A stretch of 64,000 nt of DNA, from NCBI GenBank assembly GCA_907164885.2, contig OU015500.1:52589033-52653032 (forward strand). Reading direction: 5' to 3'. Both the position numbers and the translations under genes were made by a program. The notes below the pieces were generated by a model. It saw only the letters and a program-made list of their open reading frames with translations, did no database searches and was not told the DNA's origin. The DNA is from Dolomedes plantarius. Its lineage: Eukaryota; Arthropoda; Arachnida; Araneae; Dolomedidae. Positions 29,513 through 38,810 of the stretch are shown here, piece by piece (position 1 is the first letter of the stretch; each line of letters starts with the position of its first letter).

Positions 29513-29571
29513 CCCCCCCCCCCAAAAAAAAAAAAAAAAAAAAAAAAAACTCTGGGCTGGAGCCGTCCCTG

Positions 29572-30040
29572 GTGCCCACAGCAACTATTTCCAGTTTTTA
29601 TACAATATTTATGATTTAAAAGATACCCCTCAAAACGACTTAATAAAATATTGTAAAGATCTAGAAATAGTGTTAACTGATGGGAATTCATCAGATATAA
29701 ATGCGCTGGACCTGGCAGACGAGATAGTATCGGTTTTGGCCTTACTAAATAAAAAAGAAAGTCCAATCAAGATTTTAAAATTCATTTCAAAGCTGTATTT
29801 GCTCCAAATATCGGTATAGTTTTAAGAATCTTGCTTACTCTCCCAATAAGTGTGGCAAGTGGGGAAAGAAGTTTCTCCAAATTAAAGTTAATTAAATTTT
29901 TTTTACGCTCTATAACTACCGAGGATCGGCTAAATGGCTTGACAACATTAGCCATTGAACATGAGCCAGCTGAAAAAATTGATGGCAAAAAGATTATAAA
30001 AGAATTCTCAGAATTAAAAGTGAGAAAAAAACACTTTTAA
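29572..30040 (+). pseudogene. hAT transposase, C-terminal dimerisation part
   Basis: Reading resumes after the nested element with SNYFQFLYNIYDLKD and DLADEIVSVLALLNKK. A frame change then leads to LTLPISVASGERSFSKLKLI and DRLNGLTTLAIE, the hATC dimerisation motif, ending at TAA at 30040. This motif holds the conserved C-terminal region needed for hAT multimers. It is continuous in content with 26991-28285. A stop after LYLLQISV near 29820 shows another frameshift. Confidence 0.92.
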
Positions 30041-30113
30041 GTTTAACTGTATTTTTAATAATTAGGTTTTTATTTTTAGTGGTTCTATAATTTGTTTTTC
30101 TATCTTTTTAATA

Positions 30114-30889
30114 CAGTGGTACCTGGACTTACGAGTGTCTCGACTTACGAGTTTTTCGAGATACGAGCATTCTCTCGGTAGATTTTTTGCTTCGAGTTAC
30201 AAGCTAAAATTCGGGTTACGAGCAAACTTCAGATATCCCACCGCTAGTTTGAGCATCAAATGAGCAAGTTAAGTGTTCATCAAATGAGAACACAAGAAGC
30301 ATATAATATTTACAACCTTTATGTACAATTATTATACAATTGTATAATATTATTCTGAGACTACTATCCAGTCTAAAACCGAGAGATTGGATTCTGAGAA
30401 AACGTTCTTCGGGTTCTCAGAAAGAAGAATCTGGACATTACAGCCACAGTGAACGATGCAACAATCGCCCAGCTTCCGTGTCTCACTCATTCACTTCAAG
30501 AGTAGCTAGTAATAAAAGTGGAAGTGAGGAAAACGGGGCGAAAAGATCAAAAATCAACGAATAAGATTTAATTTTACAGTTCAACCTTTCTCCTCCTCTT
30601 CCATCAGCATCTTCAAGTCTGATCTCCAAGGTAAATGTTGTACATTACACTTAATAGAACAAATTTATTGCAGTACATTCTATTGTATTGCGATTTTATA
30701 CAATGTTCGTCGTTTATAAAAACGTTTTTCTTATTTAAAAACATATAACAAAAAAATTTTGGGGGAGCCCGGAACGAATTAATTTCATTTCCATTCATTT
30801 CAATGGGGAAAAGTGATTCGAGATACGAGTATTTCGAATTACGAGCTAAGTCATGGAACCAATTAAACTCGTAAGTCGAGGTACCACTG
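30114..30889. mobile_element. pogo-type MITE in the hAT 3' region
   Basis: Ends CAGTGGTACCTGGACTTACG and, in reverse, CAGTGGTACCTCGACTTACG are inverted repeats, each with TA outside. Subterminal TACGAG words recur many times near both ends (ACTTACGAG, GATACGAG). A 74-codon frame at 30340-30564 has no recognised domain and may be a leftover of Tigger tail code. The terminal style (CAGTGGTACCTC) matches the pogo element at 4692. Confidence 0.88.
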
Positions 30890-32436
30890 TATATGCATTT
30901 TATAATTATATACTAGATTTGTGTCTTTTCTTTTATTCTGTGCAACATTAATTTCAATTTAGTGCCAAAATCATAAATCAAGAAATTTGTATTTTTGGCA
31001 AATCAAAACTTAAACATTTTTAATACCAATTTTTTTGCTCACGTTTTATTTTACTACTAAGCGTGGAAATGATTTAGGTCATCTCTTTCAATTTTTATTA
31101 TAAAGGGGCGGCATTATACCTTTTTGCCCGGGGCGGCGAAATTGCTAGCGCCGGCCATGGTAGCGAAGTACGGGTATTCAACTATAGTCCAGTCAAAATA
31201 GGTTTTATTACTAAACAAAATATGAAAGTTTTAAAAATTGGTGGAGATGTTTGTTTGGACATACTGTTGAACATACTAAAAGTCCCCACCGATAAGACTT
31301 GAGCTTTCGCCGCCATCTTGGAAAATGTGTACACTTTTTTGTTTTTTTGCAATTTACTTGAGAAATATTGATTTTATGTAAAAAATTTGAAAGCAAAAAA
31401 TTAAAAACATTAAATTGTGAACAAAAACATTATTTACATTTTTTATAAGTCGAACACGAACAAAGATAACTGACTTTGAAAGGAGCGAACCCTCACACCT
31501 GGGACGAGAATGCGCGAGTCATTCCCATCCCAATGTGGGGATGACCCGCACATGTACCCAAAAGTCTTGCATACTCACGTTTATCAAACCTCTACATATC
31601 AAAGCTCAAGAGAAAGTTGCAACAACATACAATCCATTGTTATCAGGTTGTATTTTGAGACTTGGGGGATTCTATATTTTTATGTTATACTTAGGCTGCA
31701 TTGGGTACATAAAGGCTGGAGGTGGGCTAAAATAAATACTAACTTTGATGTACGTAACTACGGCAGTAGAAAAAATGTTGCCTGGCCATGCATATGCTAG
31801 AAAAATCCTAGCTCATTTATTTGCCCAAACATCTTTAGCAAAAATAATTTTTGACGCCATGGACATATCCGATTTCAAAAGCAATAATCTCCATGAGTTG
31901 TTTAGATATTTTGAAGGCTTTTTTGTGTTTTTGCAAATACCTTGGGAAATATTAACTTTGTGTAAAAAAAAGTTAAAAACAAAAATTTTAAAAATTAAAT
32001 TGTGTTCAAAAAATATTAAATACATTTTGTCATAACCCTAACACGTACCAAAGTATTGACTATTAAATGAGCGTTGATTATGGAGGTAACGTCCAAGTCT
32101 CAATGCAGGCCCTTACCTTTGAATTATCTCCACTCCCTCATTGCGGCCTTCTTTAAACACAAGAAAATAGACTTTAATGTGCTTTGGTATGTAGATAATT
32201 TATGATTATTAATTTTATAAACGAATGTAATAAACTTGTATGTATTCATTACGGTATTTTCATTGTGTATATTTTTTTAAGCTTACCTACTTTATAGTTG
32301 ACGTGCTTTTTTCGGTACGGGATTGTTCGCGTCATCAATCTTGAAAAGATCGTCTATGGGTCAGCTAGCATCACCTCATTCATCAATTCCTTTTATTGTA
32401 TCGTCATAATCTACAGGGCAATAATAACTTCAATTC

Positions 32437-34275
32437 TTAACTGCAATGGGGTATGTCGTTGTGACATACCCCATTGCAGTTATTGCAGGCCGTTGTGCAG
32501 TTGATGCCTGCTTTCCTAAACACGCATATTTCTTCCCAGTCAGTCTTACAGTTGCAAAACACTATGCTTAAAACTGAATCGGGAGCCACTGTATCCCTAT
32601 CTGCGATGGGCATTAGGGTTTTCTCTTGACGTTTCCAGCCCCACACTTCAGGTTTCAACTCATTCCCAAACCACTTCTGCACTTGGTTATACAACCGAAT
32701 GGAATGTAGCCTGGCTTCCTCTTCAGTTGAGGGAAGAAACAAAAATATGGTTTTATTTTAGTGCCAAAGTTTCTAAAGCATTTGTACCTAAACTTATTTA
32801 GGGACTGTTCACTGGAATGTGCTCCATACCAGATCAAAAAAAGCATTGTCCTGCTTGAGCAACATTATTGTGCGATGAGTTGCATTTATTAACTTATCAG
32901 TTTTCAAAGCTCTTTCCAAATATGCTACATTTATGTACTTTCATGAGAAAAAAATACACCGATTTGTGTATTTGTCGGCCATTTTTTATGGATGAGTGAG
33001 ACCCGGAGACGTGATGCCCAGTGACATGACAAAACCCACGACAAATACGTTTGTTAATTTATTTATATAGACTGTCACGTTGTGTTCCATATATTTACTT
33101 TGGAACATTTTTACACAAAGTTTCTTTCTTTATTGAATGCTGCAGATGTAGTCTCGCATCCACTGAACGCATGGATAAAAAGGATACTTTCGTATGTCCC
33201 GATGATTGCATTTTATTTGATGAATATATTTTTTTCTTTGCTTTCCCTTTGCGTGGTTTGACAAGGAAAATGTCTTTTTCTGTAGCAGTGAGAGCTGTTA
33301 ATAGAACCAGGTGGTCAACATCATCACCGATGATTACATCGATGTAGCTATCAGAACATGCTTCATAATTGCAGAATTTACAATGAAAATCTCGGTGTCG
33401 TCCTTACTTTGTCGGAATCGAATCCCATTGTTTTCCAGCTCAGCTGATAGAATGCTTATCAATTCGCTCTTGCTGTTTTCTTTTGAAAGGAACTATTCTT
33501 ATTGAACTATAACTCGCATGTTTCCATCAAAATTTATGTCTACAGATTTTTTCACAATAGACCTTATATGTTGTTCAATTTTTTTGTGCTGTTAGTGCCG
33601 TTGGATTAACCATTAAAAACGACTATACAGCTGGTACCATATTGTTTTTTTATATAGTTAACTTAATTTGTGCAAGCAGCCAAAAAAGTTAATTGTGTTC
33701 CCATTTGACACGGTGTAGGAGAAAACCACTGTCCACAATGTTGACGCAGGTCTTTGTTTGGAACTTGAAAAACGTCGTAAATGGCCAATGTCGTTGTCTC
33801 ACGCACACCAGCTTCATCAAATAGAGCCAACGGAAACTGAGCTAACTCATATTCTAAATTAAATGCTAGGTCTTCGTCGCTTTGTTTAGCAATCGCTATC
33901 CTCAAAGAAAGCATCAACGGGTTTACTACTACATTGAAACCGTTTACTTTCACCGTACAATTAACGGTGATAAACTTTCATACGGTTTACCATTTCAAAG
34001 TACTGAACTCAGAGGGCTGCAGTGGGGCCATTATCTTTCAACTGCTTCAAAGTTATCCTCATTTTAATCTCATATACAATAGCTCGTATATGAGTATGTT
34101 CATTTATGGTATCTAGCGATAGTAGTTCAGTTGCAAAATCTCTAAACAACTCATGGAGAATATTCCTTTTGAAATCGGATATATCCATTTCGTCAAAAAT
34201 TATTTTTGCTAAAGCTGTTTGGGTAATTAAATTAGCTAGGATTTTTCTAGCGTATGCATGTCCAGGAAACATTTT
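32437..34275 (-). pseudogene. Degenerate cargo gene with PIN-like and CXC-like segments
   Basis: From the right arm the frame starts PGHAYARKILANLITQTALA and HELFRDFATELLSLDTI, then KQLKDNGPTAAL. A second frame (33953-33663) gives DEDLAFNLEYELAQFPLALF and DEAGVRETTTLAIYDVF. Between 33600 and 33130 broken frames read YGTSCIVVFNG, RFRQSKDDTE, GDDVDHLVLLTALTA and SSGHTKVSFL, which suggest an acidic PIN/FEN-like nuclease fold. The last frame (32742-32437) has NELKPEVWGW and CNCKTDWEEICVFRKAGINC, a cysteine-rich tail like tesmin/TSO1 CXC. As I recall, this order fits a large uncharacterised protein family common in arthropod genomes. The N-terminal part is duplicated in inverted form in the left arm (31745-31930). 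Many stops and shifts; no product expected. Confidence 0.7.
32439..32483. repeat. Perfect 20-bp-stem hairpin
   Basis: TAACTGCAATGGGGTATGTC is followed after a 5-base loop (GTTGT) by its exact reverse complement. It lies at the C-terminal end of the cargo gene and duplicates part of its code in inverted form, so it probably arose by local template switching. Confidence 0.95.
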
Positions 34276-34879
34276 TCTACTGACGTAGATGCATACATCA
34301 TAGTTAGTATTTATTTTTACCCACCTCCAGCCATTATGGACCCAATGCAGCCTAAGTATGACATAAAAATATAGAATCTAGCAAGTCTCAAAATACAACC
34401 TGATAACAATGGATTGGCTGTTGCTGAAACTTTCTTTCGATCTTTGATATGCAGAGGTTTGACAAACGTGAGTATGCAAGACTTTTGGTGCAAATGCGCG
34501 GGTAAACCCCCCATCGCGATGGGGATGACCCGCGCATCCGCGTCCCAGGTGTGATAGTTCCCTCTTTTCAATGTCAATAATCTTTGTTCGTGTTCGACTT
34601 ATAAAAAATAAAAATAATGTTTTGGTTCACAATTTAATTCTCTTCAATTTTTGTTTCAATTTTTTTTACTTAAAGTCAATATTTCTCAAGTTACTTGCAA
34701 AAACCCCAAAAAAAGTGTACACATTTTCCAAGATGGTGGCGAAAGCTCAAGTCTGATCGCTGGGGACTTTTAGTATGTTCATTAGCATGCTTACACAAAC
34801 ATCTCCACCAATTTTAAAAACTTTCATATTTTTATTAGCCATTCGTCAAAATCGGGTCTATTTTGACTGGGGTACTAGT

Positions 34880-35289
34880 ATAAAATAAGTTTTAAAGCTC
34901 AGCTAAGTGTGCAGCCCTTAAATTATCAAGGCTCGTATAGCCATTATTTGTGCTTTACCTGACACGTGAAATATACTAGAGAAATTTAGGGTGAGTAAGA
35001 ATTTCAGGCTAAATCGTTCGAGATGCAGGCTTGTGCAATCCTCGTGACATTTGATGTAAACCATATCTCAAGTGGAGTGTATAATTTATAATAAGACATC
35101 CTCTCATACAAAGAGTAATCCACTTTCTTGCCGTTTATAAGAACTAAATTTATTGCACCCAATAAGGTATGTATTACAAAATTCAACGTATTATTCAGAG
35201 ATCTATTTTACAAACAGAGACAAATTTAAGATCGCGCCAATCGTGGTTAGCCAAACAAATAAGTACGTAGCAAAGTGCAAATGTAGCTC
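34880..35289. other. AT-rich spacer, nothing recognised
   Basis: No domain, terminal repeat or tandem structure was seen between the Helitron end and the dispersed repeat at 35290. Confidence 0.5.
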
Positions 35290-35840
35290 AGATATGATAC
35301 GCGCTTAATGTGTTCATTTTTTTATAAGTTATATGTTTGAGCATTTGAGACTAATTTTTTAGACCTTACATTAAAGTTGAAAAATATTTCCCCCCGATTT
35401 ATTCCATGCTATAGATTTTTATACAAAAAGTTTAAGTAAATCATTTACGGTATCTTTAACTATCTAACTAGAGGACGGTTCAAGTAAAAACCAACAAAAT
35501 CGTTTTTCCAGCTGATAGTAGATTACAGATAATTCCGCCTTAAACGCATAAAGAGTACAAGGGATTATGTGCATACAAGGAAGTGGAGACGTAAGTTTTG
35601 TTTTTCATCAGATAAAAGATGTGTAGGCTCTTATACTCTCTCGCATGTTTAAAGGAATATGCTTAGGTCCCTCTGGTGGCCATTATTTTGGATTATAGGA
35701 TCTCGGGATGAAAAGTTGAATCAGTCTTTAACAGGCAGTGCACGATTTAGAATGATATCTATATTTACTTTATAACAGTTTATATAAACACATAGCTAAG
35801 AGTCACCATTATCAATGCTATTAATTAACCAAGTATCCCA
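35290..35840 (+). repeat. Unclassified dispersed repeat, inverted partner at 43905-44895
   Basis: Blocks CATTTGAGACT, AAAAATATTTCCC, ATCTTTAACTA then TAACTAGA, GATAGTAGATT, CATACTCTCTC-like, CTCTGGTGGCC and TTTGGATTATAGGATCTC recur in the same order on the opposite strand at 43905-44895. Identity looks about 75%. It has no open frame. The partner carries an extra ~430 bp. Confidence 0.75.
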
Positions 35841-36884
35841 TTGTAAGAACCTTCAATTATAATTTTTTTTCTCAGCGTGATGTGAAATTATATACATATC
35901 GTTTTTTATTTGTATCTTAAGGGGACTCGGTACCCTTTGAAGGAATATATTTTCAGAAGTATATTTACCTATACTATACACATATTATTAAAGGTATTTC
36001 TTATACAAATTGAATTTAACAAGAAAAAAAATTATTTTGCTGGTAAAAATTGATGAATTAATTTTTTTTTAAAATTAAAGAATTTCAAAAATTGATTTTC
36101 TGCTTTTGTTCTCAAAATTATAACATGATTTTTTTATTCGATATTTATAACATTATTCTTTATAATTTTATGGATCGATTTTACAATTAATGAATTAGTT
36201 TATGAGAAAAAAAAATAAAATGTACAAATATAGGCTAAAAAGCAGAAAAAAACATGGTATACTCAACATTTCGATTTTTTCTTTCCATTATATTGTAAAA
36301 TACATCCATAGTTTTATTAAATACATTATATTGAACATACAAAAAAATAATGGAGTCATTTGATATATATTTGTTGACGTAATCATGTTTTACACCCAGT
36401 AATACATCAAAAACAAGAAACTAAGAAAAATCAATTTAAAAATTTTAAGCACTGAAAAAACTGTAAAAACCTATTCCAGTTTTCTTAATATTAATGTTAT
36501 TTTGATACTAGTTACATATCTTTAAAATTATAGACCTTTTCCTTGAATAGGTGAACATTTAGTTGTAATTAGAGGCTTTTATTAAAATCTTATCCAAACA
36601 GAAATGATGAGAGAACTGGAGAAAAATGGGAATAACAATTTAAATATCTTTCTTGGAGTGCTTTTAAATATTTATAAATATGATTACAAGACATTTATAA
36701 TAAAAATTTATAGCATTAATTAATAGTTTCGTTCAGAATTTGAAAATTTAAATTGCAATGTTTCACCATCAACAGAGTACAAAAAACTCTCTCATAACAC
36801 TTGACGATTTTAAACAAAATCCTGCTGATTATGTAACGCCTTCTCTCTTTCTGGATAGCTCTTTTATGAATAGCATTTTTTATA
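35841..36884. other. AT-rich DNA, no gene seen
   Basis: No readable frame. GGTACC-containing words near 35928 and 37480-37503 may be remnants of ends of the element that contained the Mutator-like fragment, but they are too weak to call. Confidence 0.4.
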
Positions 36885-37225
36885 ATTTACGGGAAAGTTG
36901 GTACTTTGCATTATTATGAATTTTCCGAAACAAAAATTTTCGTGAATGCAATACAGCACCAAATTGTTTATTGGAATGACCTGCATTCATTCCTAGTGCC
37001 TTCTGCACTTCTCTTATTGTATGCATTGTATCCGTATTAAGTTCACAAACCGCTGTTCTTACACAGAGTTTTAAACGTTGTTTATTAATAAATATTTTTA
37101 GGGCACTTTGCCGAAATCACACTGGGCAAACTCTCATTAGCATTTTGAGCTCCACAACGCACACATCTTTCCAGAAGTTCACTAGATGCAAGCCGTTGAT
37201 ATACTGGTATAATTTTTGAAAGAAA
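36885..37225 (-). pseudogene. Mutator-like transposase-domain fragment
   Basis: From about 37225 the minus strand reads KIIPVYQRLASSELLERCVR, then GAQNANESLPSVISAKCPKN. A frameshift follows, then INKQRLKLCVRTAVCELNTD, ALGMNAGHSNKQFG and RKFLFRKIHNNAKYQLSRKL to a stop near 36885. The xQNANESL...W/SxxCPK...VxxAVxxxN pattern recalls the C-terminal region of a Mutator-like transposase family common in arthropods. No catalytic part is present. Assignment from memory of the motif; a profile search would settle it. Confidence 0.55.
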
Positions 37226-37621
37226 TACTTCATTTATTGAGATCCCTACTCTTAATTTGTGTCTACCTGGGTTATTTGTAATTCAGGGAGAAAATTTTAG
37301 AGTAAAAGGAATGTAAACGGTGAAGTGGGCGTGGTATTTAAAGGGCTGTCGAGATAATGCAAGGTATTTTTGATACAGTTACAATCGTCAGATCATCTCA
37401 AAACTTTGTACCAATATACTAGATGTGTCAAAGTATATTTTTAACAAAAAACAGAAAAATCGATATTTTCATCAATATAAGGGTACCATCAATTTAAGGT
37501 ACCCCATAAAGGTACAAAGTATACTGTGATATTTTTCAGAAGAAAAACTTTAAAATTTCTTTATTTTACAGTCGTGGGAATATGTGCAAAACTGACAAAT
37601 TCGACTTACATAAGTAAAATA

Positions 37622-37628
<7 letters not shown>

Positions 37629-37690
<62 letters not shown>
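37629..37690. repeat. (TA)n then (TG)n compound microsatellite
   Basis: About 25 bp of TA are followed by about 37 bp of TG. Frames of Tyr/Ile and Cys/Val across it are artefacts. Confidence 0.96.
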
Positions 37691-37691
<1 letters not shown>

Positions 37692-37991
37692 TTTGCTTTT
37701 TACTAAAAATAAATAGCAATAATACTGTGAATCTTGTATTTCAAGCGGAAATCAAATATCACTGATTTCTAAGCACTTATTTTGAAAGGTCCCAAAAGGG
37801 GAGACTTGGCGCCTCCTGACTAGCTGGATTTCGCTTCCTGTCTACCATATAGAACGCGTGTTTATTAGTACTGATTCATTATCTTTATTTCTATTTATGT
37901 GAAGAACAGGGGATCAGGTAGTACCCAGACACATTTTCATGAAGAGACGTTTATTTAAAACTAATTTTTTAATGTAAAAAAATGGCCTAAA

Positions 37992-38657
37992 ATGTTTTTG
38001 ACAATTAAAGAAGCTTTAGATTATGATTTTATATATGCATTATTTGGACTCTTTGATGAATATTCAGATGAAAGTAGCATTATCATCTGAGTATTCATCA
38101 GAGATAATGCTACTTTCGTCAAATTATCCGTTTGCCACCAGATCTTGGTGAGGTAACTGATGAAGGAAATATTGCAGATAATGATTTAGGTGAAATGATT
38201 CCAGTGGATGTTTCTGGACAAGTTGAACTAAAAGTTAAAGAGCGGGAAGGTAGAAATCTTGAGAAGAAAATAAAAGAGAAAAAGACCCATTACAAATGAT
38301 ACTTCAGATGACTATACAAGTATGTAAAGAGACAAATTGAAGGCGGAGAAATCCAAAAGGAAATTATTAAACTGGAAAAAAAGCAAATCAAATGTGGCTA
38401 TTGAATCCGAAAAATTGTCAACACATGAAGAGACCCGGGCTGCATTGGCAACGAAATCTCCTTATGAACTTTTCCAAATGTACTCGCCCTTTGATTCGGA
38501 GAACATGAATCATGTTATCGGAGAAACTTTGAGATATGCCCTACAAAAGAATAACAACGCATTTTCATTATCTGGAATGGACGTAGAGAAATTTATCGGA
38601 ATCGTCCAATTTAGTAGATATCACGTTCTGCCTCAGGACATTTTTATACATGATTAA
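37992..38657 (+). pseudogene. piggyBac transposase, N-terminal part
   Basis: An ATG at 37992 gives FLTIKEALDY and acidic residues typical of the piggyBac N-terminus, broken by a stop and hairpin near 38060-38120. The 106-codon frame from 38337 contains ATKSPYELFQMYSPFDSEN, RYALQKNN and EKFIGIVQFSRYHVLPQD, matching the start of the piggyBac DDE_Tnp_1_7 domain (SPxELF...YAxQKN...FIGIxxxxGYHxLP). Homology stops at 38657 before any catalytic Asp. It is on the opposite strand from the piggyBac C-terminal fragment at 39280-40110, so either a rearrangement or two separate relics are involved. Confidence 0.8.
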
Positions 38658-38810
38658 AATTTACGATGGTTCTTAAAAAATTTATATTTATTTCCATAAA
38701 CAATTTAAAATACTCGTTTCGGGAGGTTTTAAATACTTATTACCTTGAATTTAGCGTAACATACAGCTTGGATGTTCGTACGCGAACGAAACAATCGTTA
38801 CTCCCATTAA

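Larger units (their letters stand above)
28286..29571 (+). mobile_element. hAT-like non-autonomous element nested in the hAT
   Basis: The left end reads CATTGGCGGCTCCAAGGC and the right end, in reverse, CAGGGACGGCTCCAGCCC. Flanks are GTACCCAC (28278-28285) and GTGCCCAC (29572-29579), an 8-bp duplication with one mismatch. Removing the element and one flank restores continuous hAT coding (DLISTHSNYFQFLYNIYDL). Near its left end are a run of about 15 G and the palindrome GGGGCAATTGCCCC; near its right end a C run followed by about 28 A. Its middle is occupied by a Tc1 element. Confidence 0.85.
26663..31159 (+). mobile_element. hAT element (ZMYM1/TTF-type), disrupted
   Basis: Left terminus CAGGGCCGGCGCTAGGGG and right terminus (in reverse) CATGGCCGGCGCTAGCAA are inverted repeats. 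The target GTAGCGA is repeated on both sides (26656-26662 and 31160-31166), close to the 8-bp hAT duplication. A transposase of the ZMYM1-like hAT group lies on the plus strand in two pieces separated by a second element. A pogo MITE sits at 30114-30889. Only about 330 bp precede the first readable code, so the N-terminal zinc finger is missing. Confidence 0.88.
31185..34874 (-). mobile_element. Fold-back element with ~730-bp inverted arms and cargo gene
   Basis: Left arm (31185 to about 31912) and right arm (about 34133 to 34874) are inverted copies; shared blocks include CCAGTCAAAATAG at the tips, AGTGTACACATTTTCC, TTCGTGTTCGACTTATAAAA, CAGCCTAAGTAT and ATGTCCAGGAAACAT-like words. Tips read TAGTCCAGTCAAAATAG and TACCCCAGTCAAAATAG. 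CTA flanks both sides and is part of the Helitron end, so CTA is the likely 3-bp duplication. The 2.2-kb middle and the right arm hold a broken gene on the minus strand. Class is unknown: arm length recalls Polinton or fold-back elements, but no polymerase, integrase or DDE motif was seen. Confidence 0.8.
25855..34878 (+). mobile_element. Non-autonomous Helitron, copy B, expanded by nested insertions
   Basis: It starts A|TCTCTATATATATAACAG and carries the family's GACCAAACCGCTGGACCT box. Its 3' hairpin region stops at 26662 (CTCCGTAGCGA) and resumes at 31160 (GTAGCGAAGTACGGGTATTCAA) beyond a hAT element. The final CTAG is itself split: CTA at 31182-31184, then a fold-back element, then CTAG|T at 34875-34879. 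Without the two insertions the Helitron is about 840 bp, like its relatives. Confidence 0.8.

Noticed and set aside
34133..34874. Polinton/Maverick terminal repeat
   Set aside because: Arm length fits, but no polymerase B, integrase, protease or packaging ATPase code was seen and the element is only 3.7 kb with a probable 3-bp duplication.
35921..37505. Terminal inverted repeats around the Mutator-like fragment
   Set aside because: Only GGTACC words match; no continuous inverted repeat and no 9-bp target duplication.
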